From: Acidobacteriaceae bacterium
GTDB lineage: Bacteria; Acidobacteriota; Terriglobia; Terriglobales; Acidobacteriaceae
NCBI GenBank assembly: GCA_003152695.1
Contig: PMAT01000046.1
Coordinates: 21,732 to 82,161 of the forward strand
Reading direction: 5' to 3'
DNA length: 60,430 bases
A program made the position numbers and the translations under genes. The notes below the pieces were generated by a model. It was given only the letters and a program-made list of their open reading frames with translations, had not been told where the DNA came from and made no database searches. This document shows positions 8,570-16,111 of the stretch, one piece after another (position 1 is the first letter of the stretch; every line of letters begins with the position of its first letter).

Positions 8570-8997
8570 TGGCTTTCACCAATTCACGGGGCCGCACTCA
8601 AACCTCGCTGGCCGACATCAACATCACCCCGCTGGTGGACGTGGTGCTGGTGTTGCTGATCATCTTCATGGTCACCGCGCCCATTTTGCAGTCGGGCATT
8701 GAGGTCGCGATTCCTCGCACCCGGACCGTAAAGGAGATCACCGAGGAGCGCCTGGTGATCACCATCGACCGCCAGCAGCGCGTGTTCCTGAACAACCAGC
8801 CCATCAACATCAATCAGATCGGCGCTCAGTTGCACCAGAAGATCCGCGACCCTGAGGGCCAGTCGGTGTTCGTGCGCGCCGACGAAAACGTGCCCTTCGG
8901 CGCCTTCGCAACCGTGATGGATGCCGTGAAACAGTCGGGCATCACCAACGTGAGTATCGTGACCCAACCGCTGGAGAAGCATGGCAGCCGACGTTGA
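8569..8997 (+). CDS. tolR: TolR/ExbD-type protein
   Basis: A 142-residue biopolymer-transport protein that forms the second half of the proton-driven motor with TolQ. A short cytoplasmic N-terminus is followed by one membrane helix (INITPLVDVVLVLLIIFMVT, about residues 18-37) carrying the essential Asp at 24, then a periplasmic domain ending with the AVKQSGITNVSIVT strand. It overlaps tolQ by 1 nt and the following TonB/TolA-like gene by 17 nt, so all three are probably coupled in translation. Confidence 0.93.
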   Translation: MAFTNSRGRTQTSLADINITPLVDVVLVLLIIFMVTAPILQSGIEVAIPRTRTVKEITEERLVITIDRQQRVFLNNQPININQIGAQLHQKIRDPEGQSVFVRADENVPFGAFATVMDAVKQSGITNVSIVTQPLEKHGSRR

Positions 8998-9769
8998 CAT
9001 CTTTCCGACCGGGGGCAATCTTCGCGCTCCCTTGATCGGCTCGGTGACACTGCATGTCGCGCTGTTCGCCTTGGCTTTGTTCGGCTATCTGATCCCCAGC
9101 ACGCGGGGCGAGAATTGGGGCGGTACGGGTGGGACCGGCGGCGCGATGAGCGCTACGCTGGTGAGCAGCATCCCATTGCCGGTGCCACCGACCCAGACCC
9201 AAAACGTGTTGGCCAACGAATCCAAGGGGCTGACGCAAACGCCGCCGAAGGAAATTCCGAGAGAAGAGCCCAAGGCGATTCCGATTCCCGCGCCCGAGGC
9301 CAAGAAGAAGGGACCACAGGAGTCCGCGCAAAAAAAGCCGCCGCCAAAAGAAATTGCCAAGGTGGAGGACAACCGGATTCCGTTTGGCCAGGGAGGGCCG
9401 GTCAGCGGCCCTTATGGGTCGTTCGCGGCGGGCGGAGCGAAAGGCGGCCTCAGCTTTACCGGAGGAACTGGAGATTTTGGCAGCCGCTTCGGCTGGTATG
9501 TGGATGGGGTGCGCCGAAAGGTGTCGGAAAACTGGCTGAAGTATGAGGTTGATCCCAATATCGATACGGCGCGCAGGGTTTACATTTATTTTGAGATCAC
9601 GCGCGCGGGGCAGCCGGAAAACATACGCGTGGAACAGTCCAGCGGTATTCCGTCGCTGGATCAGTCAGCGATGCGGGCGCTCGAACGCATCGATACCTTT
9701 GGCCCGCTGCCTCCGGAGTACGCAGGCCGTTATGTCGCCGTCGAGTTCTGGTTCGACTATCGGCGGTGA
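8981..9769 (+). CDS. TonB/TolA-like energy transducer
   Basis: A 262-residue protein with one N-terminal membrane anchor (about residues 17-40), a periplasmic Pro/Lys-rich linker (about 85-125, with the repeated PKE/PREEPK pattern), a Gly-rich stretch and a C-terminal TonB-like domain (RRKVSENWLKYEV through ALERIDTFGPLPP, about 170-262). By position it takes the place of TolA between tolR and tolB, linking the TolQR motor to TolB/Pal. Whether it is TolA or TonB in function cannot be told from sequence alone. It overlaps tolR. Confidence 0.85.
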   Translation: MAADVDIFPTGGNLRAPLIGSVTLHVALFALALFGYLIPSTRGENWGGTGGTGGAMSATLVSSIPLPVPPTQTQNVLANESKGLTQTPPKEIPREEPKAIPIPAPEAKKKGPQESAQKKPPPKEIAKVEDNRIPFGQGGPVSGPYGSFAAGGAKGGLSFTGGTGDFGSRFGWYVDGVRRKVSENWLKYEVDPNIDTARRVYIYFEITRAGQPENIRVEQSSGIPSLDQSAMRALERIDTFGPLPPEYAGRYVAVEFWFDYRR

Positions 9770-9862
9770 GGTGGGTTGTATGGTTGGCCCGTTTCGGTTG
9801 AAGATACCAACCGTTGGAAGGGCGCGGCGTTACAGGCTGCTGAAAAAGTCTGTGGGAGGCTT

Positions 9863-10027
9863 TTGGTGGAAGCCCCCTGCTTTAGCAGGGGGAGCTGGAC
9901 TTTAGTCCAGCGGAGAAGGAGTCGATTTTGAAATGGGCTTTAGCCCCGGGATTTCTCGATGCCCGGCGCTAAAGCGCGTGATCAAAGCCGAACTTTCCCC
10001 CCGCATAAATGCGGGGGCTTCCACCAA
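9863..10027. repeat. Palindrome-chain element, copy B (perfect 15-bp TIRs)
   Basis: 165-bp copy with perfect 15-bp terminal inverted repeats: TTGGTGGAAGCCCCC at 9863-9877 and its exact complement at 10013-10027. It has the same internal order of palindromes as the other copies but lacks the GGAGCGCTGAAGCGCTCC module. It sits inside the tol cluster between the TonB/TolA-like gene and tolB; its sequence forms a spurious in-frame extension upstream of the true tolB start. Confidence 0.9.
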
Positions 10028-10073
10028 AGAAGCGCACGCCAAACAAGGAAGGAACTTTGGGGAATTGGGAAGC

Positions 10074-11405
10074 ATGAAACGATACAGAGCAATTCTATTG
10101 GTGTTGTTCGTCCTGTTTGCCATTGCAGCTATGTCGGCTCAGGACTGGATTCGCACCGGCACCGGACTTGGGGTTGAGAAGGTGCGTCTCGCCGTGCCCG
10201 ACTTCAAGCTGGTCACCACCGATACGGGCACGCAGAATCTGTCCGCGATCTTCAATGTCACTCTGTGGAATGATCTGCAGACGGCGGGGATTTTCGACAT
10301 GGTGTCCAAGAGCTTTTATCCCTTGGCAGTGCCGGGCGCTCCCCAGGAAGTGCATCTCAATGACTGGAGCAGCCCGCCTCCCAATGCCAGCATGTTGGCC
10401 TTCGGCAATCTGGGCATCCAAGGCGGATCGCTGAATGTCCAAGGCTGGTTGTACGACACCAAGAATCCGCAGTCGCCGCAGGTGCTGGGCAAGCAATATC
10501 GCGAACCGGCCACCGATGCCAATGCCCGCCTGATCGCCCATCGCTTCGCCGACGAAATTATCCTTCGCCTGGGCGGCGGCATCGCCGGGGTTGCCGAAAC
10601 CAAGCTTTATTTCGTCAGCAACCGCAGCGGCTCCAAGGAAATCTGGCAGATGGACTACGACGGCGCTGGTCAGAAGCAGCTGACTCACCAGGGAAGCATT
10701 GCGCTATCGCCGCACGTCTCACCCGACGGCACACGCGTAGCCTACTCCGGCGTGACTAAGGAAGGCTGGCAAATCCTGATGTACTCCCTGGAACTCGGCC
10801 GTCCCGTCAGCTTCCAGCACTTCGGCGGAGACAACTACTCACCCGCATGGTCCTCCGACGGCCAAACCATTGCGTTCTCGTCGTCGCGCACCGGCAACAC
10901 GGAAATCTATTCCGTCAGCTCCACGGGCGGAAGTGCGCGGCGCCTTACCGAGAGCAAAGGACCGGATGTTTCGCCCACCTGGAACCCCAAGACGAACGCG
11001 CAGATTGCCTGGGTTGCGGGGCGCACCGGGCTACCTCAGATCTACACCATGGCATCTGACGGTACGAACGTGGTTCGCGTGACCGATCAGGGCTATGCCG
11101 TATCGCCGTCATGGTCGCCGAATGGCCAGTTCCTGGCGTTCGCGTGGATCCGTCATTATGGTCCGGGCGCGCCGGGGGCCAGCGACATCTATGTGATGGA
11201 CGTGGCCAGCAAACAATGGGCGCAACTGACCCATGAGGAGGGGCGCAACGATTTTCCGTCATGGTCGCCGGACGGACGGCATATCGTGTTTCAGTCGAGC
11301 CGCACTGGCCGGGTGCAGATTTATTCCATGCTCGCCGATGGAAGCGAGGTGCGGCAATTGACGACTGCGGGAGAAAACACGCAGCCGAATTGGAGTTTTA
11401 AATAG
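10074..11405 (+). CDS. tolB: TolB periplasmic beta-propeller protein
   Basis: A 443-residue Tol-Pal periplasmic protein. The signal peptide is MKRYRAILLVLFVLFAIAAMS. An N-terminal TolB domain (LAVPDFKL through about residue 170) precedes a beta-propeller with PD40-type blades such as WSPDGRHIVFQSSRTG and WSSDGQTIAFSSSRTG. The start at ATG 10074 is set by the signal peptide; the open frame runs back to 9933 only because it reads through repeat copy B. TolB bridges Pal and the inner-membrane complex during outer-membrane constriction. The final PNWSFK sits at the end of the last blade. Confidence 0.93.
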   Translation: MKRYRAILLVLFVLFAIAAMSAQDWIRTGTGLGVEKVRLAVPDFKLVTTDTGTQNLSAIFNVTLWNDLQTAGIFDMVSKSFYPLAVPGAPQEVHLNDWSSPPPNASMLAFGNLGIQGGSLNVQGWLYDTKNPQSPQVLGKQYREPATDANARLIAHRFADEIILRLGGGIAGVAETKLYFVSNRSGSKEIWQMDYDGAGQKQLTHQGSIALSPHVSPDGTRVAYSGVTKEGWQILMYSLELGRPVSFQHFGGDNYSPAWSSDGQTIAFSSSRTGNTEIYSVSSTGGSARRLTESKGPDVSPTWNPKTNAQIAWVAGRTGLPQIYTMASDGTNVVRVTDQGYAVSPSWSPNGQFLAFAWIRHYGPGAPGASDIYVMDVASKQWAQLTHEEGRNDFPSWSPDGRHIVFQSSRTGRVQIYSMLADGSEVRQLTTAGENTQPNWSFK

Positions 11406-11482
11406 GGTTTAGTCCCTGCACGCTTATGGGCGCAGAAGGAGCACACTTCGGCCCTGGCATGACCTGATGCGAGTGCTCTCGC

Positions 11483-12244
11483 ATGAAAGTGAAGGAAGAA
11501 AACTTGAAGCTAACTAGGAATCAATGGATCCGGATTATCGTTGCCCTCGCCGTGGTGCTTGCCGTAGGTGCCTGTGGCAAAAAGAAAGTGGCCTCCGCAC
11601 CGCCGCCTCCGCCGCCCCCGGCCCCGGCGCCTACTGCCTCATTGACCGCCAATCCCAACACCATTCAAGCGGGCCAGGCGAGCACGTTGACGTGGAGGAC
11701 CGACTACGCCACCGACGTCACCATCGATCAATTGGGCAAGGTCGATCCCAGCGGTTCGCGGGCGGTGACCCCGGCGGAGTCAACCACCTATCACCTGGTG
11801 GCGAAGAACGATTCCGGCACGCAGGAGGCCACGGCGCGCATTACCGTGGTATCGTCTCCGCCTCCGCCTCCTCCGCAAACCTCCAGCGGCACCGATGAGC
11901 AGTTGTTTTCCGAGAACATGAAAGATGTGTTCTACGACTACGACAGCTATGATATTTCGGCGCAGTATCAACAGGTTTTGCAGGCGGATGCGCGATTTCT
12001 GCAGCAGCACCCCAACATGAAGTTCACCATTGAGGGCCACTGCGACGAACGCGGTTCCACCGAGTACAACCTGGCTCTGGGCGACAATCGTGCTAACGCC
12101 GCCAAGCAGATTTTGGCGCAGCTCGGTATCTCGTCCGACCGTATGCGCACTATTAGCTACGGCAAGGAAAAACCGTTCTGCACGGAAAGCAACGAGTCGT
12201 GCTGGCAGCAAAACCGTCGCGCTCACTTCGTTTATCAGAAGTAG
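11483..12244 (+). CDS. pal: Pal peptidoglycan-associated lipoprotein with Ig-like insert
   Basis: Outer-membrane lipoprotein that binds peptidoglycan. The lipobox LAVGAC places the lipidated Cys at residue 31. A Pro-rich stretch follows, then an Ig-like domain (SLTANPNTIQAGQASTLTW through ARITVV, about 49-122), a second Pro-rich linker, and the OmpA domain with TIEGHCDERGSTEYNLALGDNRA-type peptidoglycan-binding residues (about 172-195). The Ig-like insert is absent in E. coli Pal. ATG 11483 is used here; a TTG at 11504 has a better ribosome site (GAAGGAAG at 11491-11498) and would shorten the product by 7 residues without losing the signal. Confidence 0.9.
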   Translation: MKVKEENLKLTRNQWIRIIVALAVVLAVGACGKKKVASAPPPPPPPAPAPTASLTANPNTIQAGQASTLTWRTDYATDVTIDQLGKVDPSGSRAVTPAESTTYHLVAKNDSGTQEATARITVVSSPPPPPPQTSSGTDEQLFSENMKDVFYDYDSYDISAQYQQVLQADARFLQQHPNMKFTIEGHCDERGSTEYNLALGDNRANAAKQILAQLGISSDRMRTISYGKEKPFCTESNESCWQQNRRAHFVYQK

Positions 12245-12272
12245 CGAGCGGTTATCAGAAGTAGCAAGCAGT
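12233..12272. repeat. 20-nt tandem duplication across the pal stop
   Basis: Two adjacent 20-nt units, TATCAGAAGTAGCGAGCGGT and TATCAGAAGTAGCAAGCAGT, differ at two positions. The first unit contains the final codons and TAG stop of pal, so the second is a copy of the gene end in the spacer. Confidence 0.8.
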
Positions 12273-12289
12273 GTTTGCTCCGCAAAACC

Positions 12290-12375
12290 AAAGCCCGCAA
12301 GGGCGAAACAATATTAGCCCAGGGCGTAAGCCCTGGGTAAAGTGGGAAGAAATATCGAGTCCCTTTAGGGACGGT
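12290..12375. repeat. Intergenic palindromic repeat, second family
   Basis: Three hairpin-forming palindromes follow one another: GCCCGCAAGGGC (12293-12304), CCCAGGGCGTAAGCCCTGGG (12318-12337) and GTCCCTTTAGGGAC (12359-12372). The sequence is unrelated to the TIR-bounded element and occurs once in this window. It fills most of the pal-cpoB spacer and could affect message stability or processing there. Confidence 0.7.
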
Positions 12376-12497
12376 ACGGCTAAGACTAAGGACCGCGTCT
12401 TCACCGAAACGGCTGGCGACATCTGCGGGCAGATCACTTCTCGCTGCGGGTGTACTCTGATCAGCAGAATAAACTCAGGAGCAGAACAGGACTGACT

Positions 12498-13394
12498 ATG
12501 CGACTTCGCAACAATGTGGCTTGGCTAGCACTGGCGGTGCTGCTGTTGGCAGCCGCCCGCCCGGCGGCCGCCGCCAACAAAGACATCATCCAACTGCAAA
12601 CCCAGGTGCAGGCGCTGCAAGACCAAGTGGCCCGCATGCAGCAATCCATCGACATGAACATGGGCGCGCTGAAAAACCTGGTCGAGCAAAGCGCCGACAG
12701 TGTCAACAAGATGAGCACTGCGGTGAACGACTTGCAGCAAAAGATGCAGGGCCAGGCCAGTGACACGACTGGCCGCATGGAAACGATTTCCGGACAGATC
12801 CAGTCGCTGCACGACACGGTGGACGAGCTGAAATCTCGCCTGGCCAAGGTCAGCAAGCAGCTCGACGACATGCAGCAAGGCGGGCAGAACCTGGCCGCCG
12901 GGCAACCCGGAATGACCGCTCCCGCCGGACCGCCCACGCCGGGCGCAGACTCCAACCCAGCCGCTTCCCAAGCGCCTCCGGCGGACGCTCTGTACAAACA
13001 GGCCCTGACTGATTACAACTCGGGGAAATACGATTTGTCGTCGCAGGAATTTGCTGAATACATCAAGTACTATTCCAACACCGATCTGGCCGGGAACGCC
13101 CAGTTCTATCTGGCCGACATCGAATATCGCCAGGGAAATTTCGAGGCGGCGGCGCGCGACTACGACAAAGTGCTGGAGCAGTATCCCGGCGGAAACAAGG
13201 CCGCCGCGGCACAGCTCAAGAAGGGTTACTCGTTGCTTGAGCTGGGGCAGCGCGAGGCGGGCATTCGCGAGTTGAAGAGCCTCATCGGCCGCTATCCGCG
13301 CTCCATCGAGGCCTCGCAGGCACGCGACCGGCTGCGCCGCTTGGGCGTGACCACCGGCGGCGCCACCACCACTCACAAACCGCCTGCGCCCTAA
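12498..13394 (+). CDS. cpoB: CpoB/YbgF-like Tol-Pal accessory protein
   Basis: A 298-residue periplasmic protein that in E. coli couples Tol-Pal to peptidoglycan synthesis. It has a signal peptide (MRLRNNVAWLALAVLLLAAARPAAA), a long coiled coil rich in Gln (about residues 28-130), a Pro/Ala-rich linker (about 138-160) and C-terminal TPR repeats (ALYKQALTDYNSGKYDLSSQ onward, about 165-290). Start ATG 12498 is set by the signal peptide; the frame is open back to 12450. It closes the tol cluster and converges on the MFS gene after 9 bp. Confidence 0.9.
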   Translation: MRLRNNVAWLALAVLLLAAARPAAAANKDIIQLQTQVQALQDQVARMQQSIDMNMGALKNLVEQSADSVNKMSTAVNDLQQKMQGQASDTTGRMETISGQIQSLHDTVDELKSRLAKVSKQLDDMQQGGQNLAAGQPGMTAPAGPPTPGADSNPAASQAPPADALYKQALTDYNSGKYDLSSQEFAEYIKYYSNTDLAGNAQFYLADIEYRQGNFEAAARDYDKVLEQYPGGNKAAAAQLKKGYSLLELGQREAGIRELKSLIGRYPRSIEASQARDRLRRLGVTTGGATTTHKPPAP

Positions 13395-13403
13395 CGCACC
13401 TGC

Positions 13404-14783
13404 TCACGACAATCCGCGGCTGGTGATTTCTTGCGCCGGCGAGCCGCCGGTCAGGCCTTGCGCCAGGACCAACTCGCGGGTCTGAGCGCGCAGCGTTGGC
13501 ATGTGCCTGCCAAACCAGACTGCCGCGGCGATGCACACCATTCCCCCCATCGCGACCGTCCAGGGAGCGCCCAGATGATGGGCCACGACGCCGGCCGAGA
13601 GCGCTCCCAGCGGCGCCATGCCCATAAACATCATGGAGTATACCGACATGACTCTGCCCCGCAGCTTATCGGGGACCATCGCCTGAATCAGCGTGTTGGA
13701 GGAAGCCATCTGCACCATCATGGTGAGGCCCACCGGCAGGAGCAGCACGGCGGACAGCCAGAAGATTTTGGAAAACGAGAACAGAATCAGGCTGACCCCA
13801 AATCCTCCCGCAGAAAGAGCGATCAACTTCCCCAAGCCTTTCACACCGACGCGGGCCGCCAGGCTGGCCGCGCCCAGCAGCGCTCCCACGCCGGTAGCTC
13901 CCATCAGAATGCCCAGTCCGCGAGCGCCGCCGTGCAAGATTTTATCGGCGAAGACCGGCATCAGCACGGCATACGGCATCCCTACAAAGCTAACCACTCC
14001 CAGCAACAGCAGGATGGCGCGGACGGGACCGGTGTTGCGCACGAAAGCAAATCCCTCCAGGATGTTCTCCAGCGGCGATCCCTGATTGGCAAGATTGCCG
14101 GGATGTTCGATGCGCATCAGCAACAGGCCGACAATGACCGCGATATAGCTCACCGCGTTGGCGAAGAAGCACCAGCCTTCGCCGATGGACGCGACCAGGA
14201 TGCCGGCAATGGCGGGACCGATGATGCGGGCCCCATTGAACATGGAAGAGTTCAAGGCAATCCCGTTCAGCAGGTCTTCCCTGCCGACCATGTCAATCAG
14301 AAACGCCTGGCGCGCGGGAATGTCGAATGCATTTACCACGCCGAGGCTGGCGGCGATCGTCATAATCTGCCAGACCTGAATGCGTCCCGTCAGGGTCAGC
14401 AGTGCAAGTATCGCGGCCAGGACCATGGAAGCGATTTGTGTGCCGATCACCACTCGCCGCCGGTTGTGGCGGTCGGCGACGATGCCGCCAATCGGCGCCA
14501 TGATGAAGACCGGAATCTGGCTGGCGAATCCTACTGTGCCCAGCAGTAACGCCGAGCCGGTCATGCGATACACCAGCCAGGACTGGGCAACGGTCTGCAT
14601 CCAGGTGCCGATCAGGGAGATGGCCTGGCCGGCGAAGAAAAGCTGAAAGTTGCGGTGGCGCAGCGCGCGCACGGCCAGCCCCAGCCTGGATTTGCGGGAT
14701 GCCGGCCGGGCAAACTCCTGCTTCTCCTGTTGCACGGTGGCGGCCAAAAGGTCGCGTTCGGATTCCCAGAAATTCTTGGCCAT
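13404..14783 (-). CDS. MFS exporter (EntS/MFS_3-like)
   Basis: A 459-residue major facilitator protein with about 12 membrane segments. The N-terminal VRALRHRNFQLFFAGQAISLIG and the loop 2-3 motif GGIVADRHNRRRVV are typical of the MFS_3 (enterobactin exporter-like) family. QSWLVYRMTGSALLLG lies between them. The substrate cannot be predicted; no siderophore biosynthesis gene is near. Cytosolic N-terminus of about 45 residues is charged. It is transcribed towards cpoB. Confidence 0.85.
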   Translation of the reverse strand: MAKNFWESERDLLAATVQQEKQEFARPASRKSRLGLAVRALRHRNFQLFFAGQAISLIGTWMQTVAQSWLVYRMTGSALLLGTVGFASQIPVFIMAPIGGIVADRHNRRRVVIGTQIASMVLAAILALLTLTGRIQVWQIMTIAASLGVVNAFDIPARQAFLIDMVGREDLLNGIALNSSMFNGARIIGPAIAGILVASIGEGWCFFANAVSYIAVIVGLLLMRIEHPGNLANQGSPLENILEGFAFVRNTGPVRAILLLLGVVSFVGMPYAVLMPVFADKILHGGARGLGILMGATGVGALLGAASLAARVGVKGLGKLIALSAGGFGVSLILFSFSKIFWLSAVLLLPVGLTMMVQMASSNTLIQAMVPDKLRGRVMSVYSMMFMGMAPLGALSAGVVAHHLGAPWTVAMGGMVCIAAAVWFGRHMPTLRAQTRELVLAQGLTGGSPAQEITSRGLS

Positions 14784-14971
14784 AAGGCAGAAGCAAATTC
14801 AGGACTTGCGCGGGCTGCGATCGTGGCCGAAGGGCGCCACTCATCAGAATACTTCAACTCGCGGTGCCGAAGCCGGGTCATGACAAATCTCAGTATTATC
14901 GGCTTTACACAAAGTAGCCGAGCCGAGCACAATCCGAGCGACGGGGTTACTGAATCCCGGACGATGCGGAG

Positions 14972-15973
14972 GTGTGCGCAGTGGGCGATAATCCAAACCC
15001 TGGTTACCACAGCAGCAAGTACTACCGCAATCATCCAGAGGCTAGGCAGCCCATTGGTTACAACCAAACTCCCACGACAAAACCAGAAGAAAGATCGGTA
15101 TTGGTGGTGTGGTTGTTACGCCTTGTTGGGGTCGGTATCGCAATTGCAGGATTCGGCATTATGACCGCGTCTTTTTGGCTCGGCATATTCATCGTGTGGG
15201 CTGGCCTAATCGCTGTCGCGTGTGAGGGTGCAAGTGACCCGATTCTCACAGGAGGCCCCATCCAAATTCAGATAGTCGTGATTGGCATTGTTTGCGCGAT
15301 TTTTGGTTGGTTCACAATAAGTTTTCCTCTTACAAGAGAAGCCTCTGTATCGCAGTCCTACGCAATAAGGCATGGAGAGTATAGGGCGGGAACAAAAATT
15401 GGAAATATTGAGTGGGACAATCACCTTGCCGAACTTCATGCTGTCTTTACTAATCCTACAAATGACACCTTCAGCGACGTTGACCTATCACTATATCCCG
15501 ATTTTCCAACACACAAAGCCGAGATATTAAATGGGCTATTAAGCTGCGACTTGAAGCCAATTCCTGGTGGAATGACGTTCGGTGGCGCCACGAATGTAAA
15601 GGGGGGAATGACAACGGTCACGGGCAAACTAATAGGAGAAGGGCAACTAGATATGCACGACAACCAAGGCAATGTATATACAACCGTTTTGACTCAGGCC
15701 GGCTATCGCCTACTGTGCGACAAGGTTCCGCCGCGATTTTCGGTTCAAATGGTGTTCGCGCTTGGAGAGGTAGCGAATCAGTTCCGTTTACAAGACCCCA
15801 AACCGGAAGCCCGTATGAGTATGGCGATAGGAGAGATTAGGGGAGCGCAGTCGTTGCTCGAATTATTGGGGCCGCGTCCATACCCGTTAACGCTCAAGGT
15901 ACAAGGTACATATCGGCAGAGATGGAAACCGTTTTCCATCACCAGCGAGGTCAAAGTTGAAGACGGGAATTAG
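14972..15973 (+). CDS. Hypothetical membrane-anchored protein
   Basis: A 333-residue protein I do not recognise. A polar N-terminus of about 42 residues is followed by three hydrophobic segments (about 43-60, 62-85 and 95-118), then an exported or cytosolic C-terminal domain of about 210 residues (HLAELHAVFTNPTNDTFSDVDL onward) that looks like an all-beta domain. Base composition is visibly more AT-rich than its neighbours, and the 3' end overlaps a transposase remnant, both hinting at transfer. The start is GTG 14972 or GTG 14981; no strong ribosome site separates them. Confidence 0.6.
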   Translation: MCAVGDNPNPGYHSSKYYRNHPEARQPIGYNQTPTTKPEERSVLVVWLLRLVGVGIAIAGFGIMTASFWLGIFIVWAGLIAVACEGASDPILTGGPIQIQIVVIGIVCAIFGWFTISFPLTREASVSQSYAIRHGEYRAGTKIGNIEWDNHLAELHAVFTNPTNDTFSDVDLSLYPDFPTHKAEILNGLLSCDLKPIPGGMTFGGATNVKGGMTTVTGKLIGEGQLDMHDNQGNVYTTVLTQAGYRLLCDKVPPRFSVQMVFALGEVANQFRLQDPKPEARMSMAIGEIRGAQSLLELLGPRPYPLTLKVQGTYRQRWKPFSITSEVKVEDGN

Positions 15974-16107
15974 GCGGCAGTCAATTTCTTATACTCGACG
16001 TGCTCCGCTTCTAGCATCTTGCGAAGCGTATCGCGGAAAAGGTAAGGGTTCTTACGGTTATCGAAACGCCAGCACATTTCGTCACGGCAGGCTTTGTTTG
16101 TTGGCAT
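15970..16107 (-). pseudogene. Transposase C-terminal remnant (IS1595/ISXO2-like)
   Basis: On the minus strand, a 45-codon stretch ends ...DEMCWRFDNRKNPYLFRDTL, then a short tail reading KLTAA before the TAA at 15970-15972. This resembles the C-terminus of ISXO2-type (IS1595 family) transposases, which end in a similar R-F-x-N-R ... P-x-L-F-R-D-T motif. Everything 5' of about 16100 is missing and is replaced by the 3' end of the glycosyltransferase gene. No inverted repeat was found. The family is assigned from memory of the motif. Confidence 0.5.
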
Positions 16108-16111
16108 GCGA

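Noticed and set aside
9933-10073. Extended N-terminus of TolB
   Set aside because: The extension is translated repeat copy B; the signal peptide begins at 10074. The same reasoning removes upstream extensions of queC (41326-41421) and ppk (21915-22022).
13431-14549. Long plus-strand open frame opposite the MFS exporter (and similar long antisense frames opposite rocD, ligA and the M28 peptidase)
   Set aside because: The products are rich in His, Arg, Gln and Gly with no family resemblance, and the opposite strand carries a well-supported protein. They are by-products of GC-rich codon use.
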